DNA of 64,000 nt from Paenibacillus polymyxa (GTDB taxonomy: Bacteria > Bacillota > Bacilli > Paenibacillales > Paenibacillaceae): positions 310,001-374,000 of the forward strand of contig NZ_JAGGNR010000011.1 in NCBI RefSeq assembly GCF_018614975.1, written 5' to 3'. A program made the position numbers and the translations under genes. The notes beneath the pieces were generated by a model, which had not been told where the DNA came from, ran no database searches, and was given only the letters and a program-made list of their open reading frames with translations. Shown one piece after another: positions 1-8,182 of the stretch (position 1 is the first letter of the stretch; every line of letters starts with the position of its first letter).

Positions 1-1
1 T

Positions 2-109
2 CAACTGATGAAACATTTGTTACGACAAACGGCGATTGGAACGATAGCGAATCAGCATGAAGTGCTAAGTGCAGAAGTGAAGCGGGTGATTCAAGATGAC
101 CAAGCATGA
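2..109 (+). CDS. cca: CCA tRNA nucleotidyltransferase, C-terminal end (partial)
   Basis: The window opens inside a gene read in frame 2 that stops with TGA at 107-109, leaving the last 35 residues (ending RVIQDDQA). This is too short to identify by motif. The call rests on position: in Bacillus subtilis cca lies directly upstream of birA, and here the frame overlaps the birA start by 14 bases. The family adds or repairs the CCA end of tRNAs. The helical, charged tail fits the C-terminus of that enzyme but is not diagnostic. Confidence 0.6.
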   Translation, partial: QLMKHLLRQTAIGTIANQHEVLSAEVKRVIQDDQA

Positions 110-1073
110 AGATCTGTTACATATGTTATTAAATGCAGAAGGACGATTCGTATCAGGTGAAGAGATCAGTCGTAATCTGTCCATCAGTCGGACTGCTGTG
201 TGGAAACATGTGAACAAGTTGCGAGACATGGGTTATGAGTTTGAAGCTGTATCCCGCAAAGGTTACCGTCTGGTAACGAAGCCGGAAAGTATTGATGCTA
301 CCGCTCTCCAATTGGCACTGGATACAACCGTATTTGGCCGTAAGGCTGTTCTGCTGACCTCGACCTTGTCTACGCAAGGGGATGTTCTAAAGTTAGCTGA
401 GCAAGGGCAGGCAGAAGGTGCTGTGGTCATTGCGGAAGAACAAACAGGAGGAAGAGGACGTTTTGGTCGACAGTGGTTCTCTCCTCCAGGTAAAGGAATC
501 TGGATGAGTATTCTGTTACGCCCTGATCTACCACTTCAGCACACGCCGCAGCTAACTTTATTAACAGGAGTGGCTGTATGTCGTGCCGTTCGAGCTTGTT
601 CTGGAGCTGATGCAGGCATCAAATGGCCAAATGATGTGTTGATTGACGGACGCAAGGTATGTGGCATATTGCTTGAATCCACGGTGGAAGATCATGAAGT
701 CAGATACTGCATTGCAGGTATAGGTGTTGACGTGAACTTTGATCCCGAGGATTATCCGGAAGATCTGACCACAATCGCTACTTCGCTCAAGATGGAGACG
801 GGGCAGTCCGTTGATCGCACCAAACTAACGGCTGCCATTTTGACGGAGCTTGAACAGTTGTATTTTTTGTATCAAAAAGAAGGATTTGGTGTGATCTCAG
901 CTCTATGGGAGGCCCTGTCCGTATCGATGAATCGAGAGATTACAGTGACTAATCCTCATGGTGTCATTGAAGGGAAGGCAATCGGATTGGACTCCTCAGG
1001 AGCACTCCTTGTTGAGAAACACGATGGAGAACATACACTAATCATCTCTGGTGAGATTTCCTGGAAGTCGTAA
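96..1073 (+). CDS. birA: Biotin--[acetyl-CoA-carboxylase] ligase and biotin operon repressor BirA
   Basis: A protein of 325 residues that attaches biotin to the carrier subunit of acetyl-CoA carboxylase. With its N-terminal DNA-binding domain it probably also represses biotin genes. Residues 1-60 form a winged helix-turn-helix (SGEEISRNLSISRTAVWKHV region). The biotinyl-AMP loop GGRGRFGR is at 118-125 and the catalytic lysine motif KWPND at 176-180, followed by GILLE. The C-terminal SH3-like cap ends in LIISGEISWKS. Length matches the bifunctional class (about 320 residues) rather than the short ligase-only class. The ATG at 96 lies inside the end of cca, so the two genes are probably translationally coupled. 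cca-birA-pan order is the same as in B. subtilis. Confidence 0.96.
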   Translation: MTKHEDLLHMLLNAEGRFVSGEEISRNLSISRTAVWKHVNKLRDMGYEFEAVSRKGYRLVTKPESIDATALQLALDTTVFGRKAVLLTSTLSTQGDVLKLAEQGQAEGAVVIAEEQTGGRGRFGRQWFSPPGKGIWMSILLRPDLPLQHTPQLTLLTGVAVCRAVRACSGADAGIKWPNDVLIDGRKVCGILLESTVEDHEVRYCIAGIGVDVNFDPEDYPEDLTTIATSLKMETGQSVDRTKLTAAILTELEQLYFLYQKEGFGVISALWEALSVSMNREITVTNPHGVIEGKAIGLDSSGALLVEKHDGEHTLIISGEISWKS

Positions 1074-1112
1074 ACAATATGTCGAATTTTACTGGTAAAA
1101 TGAACATAAGAC

Positions 1113-1141
1113 GTGAAGTTTGAGCAGAACTTTGGTATACT
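1113..1141 (+). promoter_or_regulatory. Promoter of the pan leader / structured RNA
   Basis: A -10 hexamer TATACT at 1136-1141 is preceded by TGG, giving an extended -10, and lies 17 bases downstream of a weak -35 GTGAAG (1113-1118). Transcription would begin near 1148. It is the only good sigma-A-type promoter seen between birA and panB. Confidence 0.5.
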
Positions 1142-1147
1142 GTGTTC

Positions 1148-1345
1148 GTGAGGCGATATCGGCTAATGCAGTCCGAATTGCACTCCCGCAGGCAGTAACC
1201 TTTGTTCTGCTTTGATGTGTTTTATACAAGCAGACCGCAGTGCAAGAATGAAATACGTTGAAGTGAGTTGTTGGATTCTGCTCTGAGCCGAAGAGGACCG
1301 AGACAGAAGGGACGATCGCAAGTGACTCTTTTTTGACTTTTCGGG
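1148..1345 (+). ncRNA. Structured leader or small RNA upstream of panBCD (class unknown)
   Basis: About 200 bases without a credible ORF that can fold extensively. ATTGCACT (1188-1195) pairs with AGTGCAAG (1239-1246, one wobble). Inside it CTGCTT pairs with AAGCAG (around 1207-1233). TCGGCT (1159-1164) pairs with AGCCGA (about 1286-1291). GCGAT (1154-1158) pairs with ATCGC (1315-1319). TTCTG pairs with CAGAA in the 3' part. The length near 190 nt and a GTGTTCG start recall 6S RNA. The position before panB recalls the published pan RNA motif, a candidate cis-regulator of pantothenate genes. I cannot confirm either; no T-box or known riboswitch core was recognised. An intrinsic terminator follows at 1346. 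Confidence 0.5.
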
Positions 1346-1376
1346 ACTTTTTAGTGGAAAACTAAAAGGTTTTTTT
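1346..1376 (+). terminator. Intrinsic terminator / attenuator in front of panB
   Basis: A 10-bp stem ACTTTTTAGT / ACTAAAAGGT with loop GGAAA is followed by a run of T (1371-1376). Only 40 bases separate it from the panB start, which leaves no room for another promoter. panBCD therefore probably depends on read-through, suggesting regulated attenuation. Confidence 0.7.
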
Positions 1377-1416
1377 GTTGCGTTTATTTGAAAAGAAGAA
1401 AGGAGCCATGAAAAAA

Positions 1417-2295
1417 ATGGCCAACAAACAAGCGTTGAATATTGTGAAAATGAAAAAATACAAGCAGGATGGCGTGCCGCTTACCATGATCACGGCTTAC
1501 GATTATCCAACTGCACTCCTCGCAGAGGAAGCGGGTATCGATCTGATCCTGGTTGGCGATTCACTCGGCAATGTAGTACTGGGTTATAACTCGACGCTTC
1601 CGGTGACCATTGAGGACATGGTGTACCACACACGTTCCGTAGTGCGCGGAGCCGAGAAGACGTTTATAGTGGCTGATATGCCTTTTATGACCTATCATGG
1701 CAGCGTGGATGAGACGCTTAAGGGTGTACGTCGGCTGATGCAAGAGGGGCATGCCCATGCGGTTAAAATGGAAGGCGGAGTCGAAATAGCGGACACCGTC
1801 AGAGCAGTCGTGCAAGCAGGCGTGCCTGTTCTTGGACATATCGGACTGACACCTCAATCGGTTAATCAGATTGGTGGTTACCGCATTCAGGGCAAGGATG
1901 CAGCGGATGCGAAACGTCTGATGGACGAAGCCAAGGCCTTGGAAGCTGCAGGCGCGTTTGGCATTGTGCTTGAACTGGTTACGGAAGAAGTTGCACGGGC
2001 GATCTCGGAGGAACTGTCCATCCCTACCATCGGAATTGGTGCAGGACGAGGCTGTGATGGTCAGGTACTGGTATTCCACGATGTGGTTCAATACGCTTCC
2101 CCGTATACGCCCAAACGATTTGTCAAAACCTATGGAGATGTGGGTACATTAATCAGAACCAGCATCGAAGCTTACGTGAAAGAAGTTAAAGATCGCTCGT
2201 TCCCGGCCGAAGAGCATGTATTCAATGCTGCGGATGGTGTACTGGATCAACTGTACGGCGGACAACGCAAGGAAAAGGTGGGGAATAACTCATGA
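1417..2295 (+). CDS. panB: 3-methyl-2-oxobutanoate hydroxymethyltransferase
   Basis: First committed enzyme of pantothenate synthesis: it transfers a hydroxymethyl group from methylenetetrahydrofolate to ketoisovalerate to give ketopantoate. The family signature LVGDSLGNVVLG is near residues 45-56, with the metal-binding Asp of GDSLG. Further motifs are ADMPFMTY, VKMEGG and GIGAGRGCDGQVLV. The open frame runs further upstream, but those extra codons overlap the terminator at 1346-1376. ATG 1417 lies 11 bases after AAAGGAG; ATG 1408 is only 2 bases from it. The chosen product is 292 residues, close to the usual 275-290. It overlaps panC by 4 bases (ATGA), so the pair is translationally coupled. 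Confidence 0.96.
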   Translation: MANKQALNIVKMKKYKQDGVPLTMITAYDYPTALLAEEAGIDLILVGDSLGNVVLGYNSTLPVTIEDMVYHTRSVVRGAEKTFIVADMPFMTYHGSVDETLKGVRRLMQEGHAHAVKMEGGVEIADTVRAVVQAGVPVLGHIGLTPQSVNQIGGYRIQGKDAADAKRLMDEAKALEAAGAFGIVLELVTEEVARAISEELSIPTIGIGAGRGCDGQVLVFHDVVQYASPYTPKRFVKTYGDVGTLIRTSIEAYVKEVKDRSFPAEEHVFNAADGVLDQLYGGQRKEKVGNNS

Positions 2296-3188
2296 AAGTA
2301 TTACGGACAATCGCAGAGTTAAGACAGGAACTAAGCTTGAAGCGTCAAGCGATTCGGTCCAATGCGTCCGTTGTAGGTCTCGTACCGACAATGGGTTATC
2401 TTCATCAAGGTCATGCCAGCTTGATGCAGGCAGCCAGACAACAGAGCGATATCGTGGTATTAAGCATATTTGTTAATCCGATTCAATTTGGTCCTAATGA
2501 AGATTTTGACAGCTATCCGCGGGATGAGGCCAGAGATCTGGAAACAGCACGCTCACAAGGAGTGGATATCGTATTTATTCCCTCTGTTGAAGAGATGTAT
2601 CCACAGGCAACGCAAACAACGGTATCTGTCTCAAAACTGACAGAGCGCCTATGTGGCGCTTCCCGTCCAGGACATTTTGACGGAGTAACAACTGTAGTCT
2701 CCAAGCTCTTCAACATCGTACAGCCACAGCGTGCATTTTTTGGAATGAAAGACGCTCAGCAGGTTGCGGTCATTCAACAGATGGTGAGTGATTTGAATAT
2801 GCCTGTAGAAATTGTACCCTGTCCGATTGTTCGTGAAGAGGACGGTCTTGCCCTCAGTTCACGTAATGTCTATCTTAGCGCTGAACAGCGTACACAGGCG
2901 TTAGTTCTGTCGAAGGCACTGCGCGCAGCTCAGGAAGCCGCAGATACAGGTATAGCTATAAACGCCGCAGATATACGTCGTATTCTGCGCGAGCAGATTG
3001 CAAGCTCACCGCTTGCCGTTATTGACTACGCTGAGATTCAGGCTTTTCCAAGTCTGGAGCCACTCACAGATCAGGAAGAAGTTCAAGGACGTGAAGATCT
3101 GCTCATTGCACTTGCGGTGAAAATCGGAAAAACAAGATTGATTGACAATATAAGGTTGCAAAAATCGGAGGTACTGTCCCATGTTTAG
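2292..3188 (+). CDS. panC: Pantothenate synthetase (pantoate--beta-alanine ligase)
   Basis: Joins pantoate and beta-alanine with ATP to make pantothenate. The nucleotidyltransferase motif [10 protein letters not shown] (HxGH type) is near residue 32. [27 protein letters not shown] and [11 protein letters not shown] are the other expected blocks. It is 298 residues, slightly longer than the usual 280-285. It starts in the panB stop (ATGA) and overlaps panD by 8 bases, giving a tight panB-panC-panD operon. Confidence 0.97.
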   Translation: MKVLRTIAELRQELSLKRQAIRSNASVVGLVPTMGYLHQGHASLMQAARQQSDIVVLSIFVNPIQFGPNEDFDSYPRDEARDLETARSQGVDIVFIPSVEEMYPQATQTTVSVSKLTERLCGASRPGHFDGVTTVVSKLFNIVQPQRAFFGMKDAQQVAVIQQMVSDLNMPVEIVPCPIVREEDGLALSSRNVYLSAEQRTQALVLSKALRAAQEAADTGIAINAADIRRILREQIASSPLAVIDYAEIQAFPSLEPLTDQEEVQGREDLLIALAVKIGKTRLIDNIRLQKSEVLSHV

Positions 3189-3564
3189 AACACTGATGAA
3201 ATCCAAAATTCACCGGGCTACGGTAACGGAAGCCAACTTGAACTATGTGGGTAGTATTACCATAGATGAAGACTTGATGGAAACATCCGACTTGATGGAA
3301 AACGAGAAAGTGCAAATTGTGAACAACAACAATGGTGCCCGTCTGGAAACTTATGTGATTCCAGGACCGCGCGGAAGCGGGGTCATATGTCTTAACGGCG
3401 CAGCTGCACGTCTGGTGCAGCCTGGAGATAACGTCATTATCATTTCTTACGCCATGATGTCGCAAGAAGAGGCAAATACTCACAAACCAACCGTGGTATT
3501 TGTAGATGGACAGAATAAACCTGTACAAACGATGAAACAGGAAGTCCACGCAACAATTATGTAA
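3181..3564 (+). CDS. panD: Aspartate 1-decarboxylase (proenzyme)
   Basis: Makes beta-alanine from aspartate for PanC. The 127-residue proenzyme is expected to self-cleave between Gly24 and Ser25 to form the pyruvoyl cofactor. With the ATG at 3181 the sequence NYVGS places Gly-Ser exactly at 24-25, which supports this start. The blocks [13 protein letters not shown] and [11 protein letters not shown] are typical. The gene overlaps panC by 8 bases, and a ribosome site (TCGGAGG) lies within the panC end. Confidence 0.97.
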   Translation: MFRTLMKSKIHRATVTEANLNYVGSITIDEDLMETSDLMENEKVQIVNNNNGARLETYVIPGPRGSGVICLNGAAARLVQPGDNVIIISYAMMSQEEANTHKPTVVFVDGQNKPVQTMKQEVHATIM

Positions 3565-3590
3565 TCGACTGGTAAGGAGAATGAAATCGG

Positions 3591-3644
3591 CCCTTGAAGC
3601 AAAAAATGAGTACAGGTCACTGCACTAATCCATTTTTTCAAGGG
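3591..3644 (+). promoter_or_regulatory. Hairpin that covers the ribosome site of the TPR gene
   Basis: CCCTTGA (3591-3597) pairs with TCAAGGG (3638-3644), and AAAAAATG (3601-3608) pairs with CATTTTTT (3631-3638). The 3' arm contains part of the AAGGGTGGGG ribosome site for the ATG at 3658. It could attenuate translation of the next gene or act as a weak pan operon terminator, but no external T-run follows the stem. Confidence 0.4.
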
Positions 3645-3657
3645 TGGGGATGCATCG

Positions 3658-4305
3658 ATGTTCCAGCATGTTTTCGCAGAAATGAACGACATGTTAGATG
3701 AAATTATCAAGAGCTATCCTTCCGCTGAAGGCCTGAACAAACAAGAATTGCTGCAAAAGTGGAACTTGCTTAAGCGGATGAGTGACGGAATGCTGGATGA
3801 ATGGCTGCTGTTTGAAGAAAAGATGAGCCAGGTGAGGGAGCGGGAGATGGATAAGCCTGCTTCCCTTGAACCGGAACAGGAAGCTGTTACCGCTCTGCCT
3901 GAACTCCATCTGGAATGTTTCAGTCGAGGTCAGGGCTATTTCAAATTACAGATGTATCCGCAGGCGATCATGCAGTTCTCCCGGGTTGTGAACGACCATC
4001 CGGAGAGTGCATTGACTCGTTTTTACCTGGCGCTCGCGTATCTGAATCTGGAACAAATGGCTGAAGCCGGAACACATTTGCAGCAGATTATGTACCTTAA
4101 GGGTTCACCTCGCTTAAAAGGGCTTGTGTGTAACGCCTTGGGCTGTATTCAAGCCAAGCTTGCGAATCCGGAAGCTGCATGTTCACTCTTTGCACAGGCC
4201 CTTCAGTATGACCCGACATTGACCGAACCACTGTACAACATGGAAGCTTGCAGGTTGAACAGGGGAAAATTGCAATATGCTAATCAGCTGACGACCCTTC
4301 ATTAA
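3658..4305 (+). CDS. Tetratricopeptide-repeat protein of unknown function
   Basis: A 215-residue soluble protein. The N-terminal 60 residues are charged and helical. From about residue 85 there are TPR-like helix pairs (FSRGQGYFKLQMYPQAIMQF, then ALTRFYLALAYLNLEQMAEA and GLVCNALGCIQAKLANPEAA), followed by LFAQALQYDPTLTEPLYN. There is no signal peptide or membrane segment. TPR proteins usually mediate protein-protein contacts; no partner is evident. It lies between panD and dinG, where B. subtilis has no such gene. The start follows AAGGGTGGGG, and a strong terminator comes after it. Confidence 0.8.
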   Translation: MFQHVFAEMNDMLDEIIKSYPSAEGLNKQELLQKWNLLKRMSDGMLDEWLLFEEKMSQVREREMDKPASLEPEQEAVTALPELHLECFSRGQGYFKLQMYPQAIMQFSRVVNDHPESALTRFYLALAYLNLEQMAEAGTHLQQIMYLKGSPRLKGLVCNALGCIQAKLANPEAACSLFAQALQYDPTLTEPLYNMEACRLNRGKLQYANQLTTLH

Positions 4306-4327
4306 GCGGGAATTCGGCGACAAAAAA

Positions 4328-4371
4328 CGGTGTTCCCTCCTTTGGCATAGCGGCGGGGACACCGCTTTTTT
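4328..4371 (+). terminator. Intrinsic terminator after the TPR gene
   Basis: CGGTGTTCCC pairs with GGGGACACCG (one wobble) around a 17-base loop and is followed by CTTTTTT. It ends the pan/TPR transcription unit before dinG. Confidence 0.85.
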
Positions 4372-4381
4372 GTCAGTTAAT

Positions 4382-4409
4382 TTTCAAATCTCCTTTTTTT
4401 TGCTATGCT
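4382..4409 (+). promoter_or_regulatory. Possible dinG promoter
   Basis: TTTCAA (4382-4387) and TATGCT (4404-4409) are separated by 16 bases, just after the terminator and 38 bases before dinG. The match is moderate. Confidence 0.4.
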
Positions 4410-4446
4410 GTAACATAGACTGGAATGGAAGGGACCGTACATTGCA

Positions 4447-7308
4447 ATGAAATTTGCCGTATTGGATTTCGAAACAACCGGCACGCAGTCCGACGGTGAG
4501 ATTATACAGGCCGGGCTTGCCATCATAGATCATGACTACAGCATAACTCAAATATATAGTTCTTATGTGAACCCTGGTGTACCGATTCCCCCGTTTATTT
4601 CGGGGTTGACGGGTATTACCGATGAAGATGTGGCGGACGCTCCTTCACTCGAAGAGATGATGATGGAGATGGTTCCGTTGCTTAATGATGTGGTGCTTGT
4701 TGGACACAACGTCGCTTTTGATTTTCACTTTTTGCAGAATGCTCTCGACCGTTGCGGTTATTTGCCGTTCACTGGTCGCATTCTGGACACAATTGATTTT
4801 CTGAAGATTACATTCCCATCACTGAGTTCTTATCAACTCGGTTATGTTTCTTCCGAATTTGGATTTCAACATGATCGCCCTCACCAGGCAGACAGTGATG
4901 CACTGGCGACAGCCTATGTGCTGCTCAAATGTCTGGATGAGTTAAAGGAATTACCGCTCATAACGATTCAGCGCCTCAGTGACCTGTTTGCACCAGAAGA
5001 CAGTGACTTGGGCTGGTTCATGGACGGAATGCGCAGTGAGAAGGAAGCAGAGCCGATTCAGGATCTGGACGGACATACCTATTATCGTCAGCTTGCTCTT
5101 AATGTAAGTGATTGGACCGATATTGGTGCACCACGCGATGAGCGGGAGGGTAACCCCCTCGAGGCTGTAAGCTTTGAACAGTTTATGGACCAGATTCGGG
5201 AGAACCTGAAGGATACGCTGGATCATTACGAAGAGCGTGAAGCGCAGACGCAGATGTTCAGCAGTGTAAGGCAAGCCCTGGATGAAGAGAAACATCTCTT
5301 GATCGAAGCTGGAACGGGTACCGGTAAATCTCTAGGGTATCTGTTGCCTGCTATTTACGAAAGTGTGAAACAAGAACAGAAAGTTATGGTCAGCACGCAT
5401 ACGATCAACCTGCAGGAGCAATTGAGAGAGCGGGATATTCCGATGCTGACCCAAGTGGTTCCATTCCCGTTTAAGGCCGCTGTCTTCAAAGGACGTGGAC
5501 ATTACCTGTGCCTGCGCAAATTCGAACACAAAATCAATAAACGTGAATTCGCCACACCCAAAGAGGATTATTTCACAGCTGCTCAGATGATTGTCTGGCT
5601 TACGCAGACCGAAACCGGAGATGATGAGGAGCTTAACCTTAGCGGACGCGGAGGGGACTTCTGGGAGACGGTACAGAGCGAATCTGAGTCCTGTCTGGGA
5701 AGATCCTGTCCATGGTTCCGCAAATGTTTCTATCATCGTGCCAAACATGAGGCCGGGTTGTCTGATATCGTAATTACGAATCACTCCAAATTATTTACGG
5801 ATGTAAAAGCAGCGCATCAGCTGCTGCCAGCCTATGAGAGTCTTGTGATCGATGAGGCCCATCATCTGGAAGATGTAGCTGGTAAACATCTTGGAATGCA
5901 TATGAAATATTTCACCTTGGTTCATACACTGACCCGTCTGTTTAAAGACAGTCGTAATGGACAGCTGCCTATGCTTCGTTCGCAGTTATCCGGGCATGAA
6001 AATTCGGTGCAATGGGGCACCATGGTGGATCAGATGTTCCCGCTCGCTGTTGAGGTCAAGGAACTGTGGGATCGAATGAGCGATGCCTTGTTCGGTCTGT
6101 TGCCTGAACGAAGTGATGCTTCACCAGGAGAAACAGGGCAATTTTCCCTGCGTCTGAAGGCATCTCAGCAACCTGCCAAATGGCAGGAGTTGCAGGATCT
6201 GGAGAACCAGATCTATGTCACTCTGGGCGATTTGGTTCGCAAAGGGGACAAATTGCTGCTTGAGGTGAAAGAGGATCAGGATGATTATCAATCGGATAGT
6301 CTGATCACGGATATTACAGGATTGCTGAAAGATCTGACCACATTGAAGGAGAATCTACGTTTCTTCATGCGTATGGATGATGCCAAAACGGTGTACTGGA
6401 TGGAAGCCAGCGGCCAGTTCCGCAGTAAATCTCTCCAGCTGTATGCCGTACCTGTAGATGTGAGTACACAACTTAAGGATTTATTTTTTGACAAAAAGAA
6501 AAGTGTTGTGCTTACATCGGCCACGCTCTCGGTAGATAAGTCATTCCAGTTCATGATTGAGCAGCTTGGCTTGCAGGAAGCTTCCGAGAATAATCGGCTG
6601 TTAACGTCGATGCTGCCATCACCGTTCAACTATCGTGATCAGGCACTTCTGGTGATTCCACGTGATTTCCCGAGTGTGAAGGGAAGTGTGGGGGATGCGC
6701 ACTTTGTCAATATGCTGGTGCAATCCCTCGCAGAGACGGCAATTGCCACGCGTGGACGCATGATGGTTCTGTTTACTTCATACAAGATGCTGCGACAGGT
6801 CTATGATCCGCTGAAGGAGGCACTGTCTGGTAACGACATCTCGTTGCTTGGGCAAGGCGTTGACAGTGGAAGCCGTTCCAAGTTGACTCGCAGATTCCAG
6901 GATGCCAAAGCAACGGTACTTCTGGGCACAAGCAGCTTCTGGGAGGGGGTAGATATCCCGGGAGATGCGCTGACCTGCCTCGCTATTGTACGATTGCCGT
7001 TCCAGCCACCGAATCATCCGTTGGTGGAAGCCAAGAGTGAGCTGCTTCAGGAACAGAAGAAAAATCCGTTCATGAAACTGTCCGTGCCGCAAGCGGTCAT
7101 TCGTTTCAAGCAGGGATTTGGCCGATTGGTGCGTACAGCAAAGGACAGAGGAATTGTCATTGTTTATGATACACGGGTGATAGAAGCATATTATGGTAAA
7201 TTCTTTTTATATTCATTACCTGGTCCCAAAATGGAGCATATGCTCACGGAGCAGATGGTTCCACGAATTACCGAGTGGTTGGAAAAACCTGCTAATGAAC
7301 AAAAATAA
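4447..7308 (+). CDS. dinG: DinG-family helicase with N-terminal DEDD exonuclease domain
   Basis: A 953-residue DNA repair protein. Residues 1-170 are a DnaQ-like 3'-5' exonuclease with DFETTG near residue 7, GHNVAFDFHFL, and HQADSDA carrying the last acidic residue. Residues about 240-950 are an XPD/DinG-type superfamily 2 helicase: Walker A GTGTGKS at 289-295, DEAH at 469-472, and SSFWEGVDIPG and QGFGRLVR near the C-terminus. Four cysteines sit where E. coli DinG holds its iron-sulfur cluster (YLC, then CLGRSC and RKC), although firmicute DinG enzymes are often described as lacking the cluster. The start is immediate after the promoter, and the first residues are the exonuclease motif. B. 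subtilis has this gene in the same neighbourhood. Confidence 0.95.
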   Translation: MKFAVLDFETTGTQSDGEIIQAGLAIIDHDYSITQIYSSYVNPGVPIPPFISGLTGITDEDVADAPSLEEMMMEMVPLLNDVVLVGHNVAFDFHFLQNALDRCGYLPFTGRILDTIDFLKITFPSLSSYQLGYVSSEFGFQHDRPHQADSDALATAYVLLKCLDELKELPLITIQRLSDLFAPEDSDLGWFMDGMRSEKEAEPIQDLDGHTYYRQLALNVSDWTDIGAPRDEREGNPLEAVSFEQFMDQIRENLKDTLDHYEEREAQTQMFSSVRQALDEEKHLLIEAGTGTGKSLGYLLPAIYESVKQEQKVMVSTHTINLQEQLRERDIPMLTQVVPFPFKAAVFKGRGHYLCLRKFEHKINKREFATPKEDYFTAAQMIVWLTQTETGDDEELNLSGRGGDFWETVQSESESCLGRSCPWFRKCFYHRAKHEAGLSDIVITNHSKLFTDVKAAHQLLPAYESLVIDEAHHLEDVAGKHLGMHMKYFTLVHTLTRLFKDSRNGQLPMLRSQLSGHENSVQWGTMVDQMFPLAVEVKELWDRMSDALFGLLPERSDASPGETGQFSLRLKASQQPAKWQELQDLENQIYVTLGDLVRKGDKLLLEVKEDQDDYQSDSLITDITGLLKDLTTLKENLRFFMRMDDAKTVYWMEASGQFRSKSLQLYAVPVDVSTQLKDLFFDKKKSVVLTSATLSVDKSFQFMIEQLGLQEASENNRLLTSMLPSPFNYRDQALLVIPRDFPSVKGSVGDAHFVNMLVQSLAETAIATRGRMMVLFTSYKMLRQVYDPLKEALSGNDISLLGQGVDSGSRSKLTRRFQDAKATVLLGTSSFWEGVDIPGDALTCLAIVRLPFQPPNHPLVEAKSELLQEQKKNPFMKLSVPQAVIRFKQGFGRLVRTAKDRGIVIVYDTRVIEAYYGKFFLYSLPGPKMEHMLTEQMVPRITEWLEKPANEQK

Positions 7309-7428
7309 TGGTTGTTTTGTTCGTTATATCATTGCATGACCCTATCGTTTGGCGTTAAACTTTTATTAGATATTTCCGTATCCGATTAAAAGCAGTTGCA
7401 CGTAAGAACTTATAACCTAAATTACAAG

Positions 7429-7480
7429 GAGCATTTTGTATAAAATGTCACGTTTATCTTTGAGTTTATACAGGATGCTC
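7429..7480 (+). terminator. Long hairpin between dinG and rex, possible terminator
   Basis: GAGCATTTTGTATAAA pairs along 16 positions (two wobbles) with TTTATACAGGATGCTC around a 20-base loop, and a T-rich stretch follows (ATCTTTTCATC). It could end dinG or lie in the rex leader. The 220-base gap 7309-7528 shows no other clear feature and no convincing Rex operator. Confidence 0.45.
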
Positions 7481-7528
7481 ATCTTTTCATCTATTATTTT
7501 ATCGTGACCTTGGTAAGGGGGAGCAAGA

Positions 7529-8182
7529 ATGAAATCGGATAAAATTTCGGAAGCGGTGGTACGACGTCTGCCTGTATACTTGCGTTATTTGAACGAGTTG
7601 CATCAGCGTGAGGTGGCCACTGTTTCTTCTCAAGAGCTTGGACAGAGGCTGGATCTGAATCCAGCCCAAATTCGTAAAGACCTGGCTTACTTCGGTGATT
7701 TTGGTCGTAAAGGGATCGGGTATGATGTATCCTATTTGATTGAGAAAATTCGTCACATTCTCAAAATCGATCAGCAAATTAATGTAGCTCTGGTAGGAGC
7801 GGGTAATCTAGGTCAAGCCTTGTCCAACTACAACGCATATCTGAAAGACAACATGAAGATTGTTGCTGTATTTGATGCATATGGACCGAAGATTGGCAGT
7901 CAAATCAACAGTTTGACGGTAAAACCAATGGATGAATTGACGGAAGCGGTTAAAACGGAAAACATCCGCATCGGAATTATCACGGTTCCGGATACGGAAG
8001 CTCAAAATGTAGCCGATCAGCTTATTGAATCCGGGATCGAAGCGATCCTTAATTTTGCACCAACAATTCTAAAAACACCGCCGCATATCCGCATTCACCA
8101 TGCTGACTTTACAACGGATCTGCTTAGTTTGGCTTATTACTTGGAGACTGGAAAGGACGACGAGGAAGATGACAACAAATAG
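7529..8182 (+). CDS. rex: Redox-sensing transcriptional repressor Rex
   Basis: A 217-residue NADH/NAD+-responsive repressor of fermentation and respiration genes. The N-terminal winged helix has SQELGQRLDLNPAQIRKDLAYFG at about 34-56, and GRKGIGYDV follows. The Rossmann NAD(H) site GAGNLG is at 90-95. A C-terminal helix (FTTDLLSLAYYLE) provides the domain-swapped dimer. The start follows AAGGGGGAG. The acidic tail overlaps the deaminase gene by 14 bases. I found no clear Rex site in this window, so its targets are presumably elsewhere. Confidence 0.97.
   Translation: MKSDKISEAVVRRLPVYLRYLNELHQREVATVSSQELGQRLDLNPAQIRKDLAYFGDFGRKGIGYDVSYLIEKIRHILKIDQQINVALVGAGNLGQALSNYNAYLKDNMKIVAVFDAYGPKIGSQINSLTVKPMDELTEAVKTENIRIGIITVPDTEAQNVADQLIESGIEAILNFAPTILKTPPHIRIHHADFTTDLLSLAYYLETGKDDEEDDNK

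Noticed and set aside
1375..1416. Upstream TTG or ATG start for panB
   Set aside because: The TTG lies in the T-run of the terminator, and ATG 1408 is only two bases from the ribosome site.
7309..7528. Rex operator for autoregulation
   Set aside because: No sequence close to TTGTGAN6TCACAA was found.
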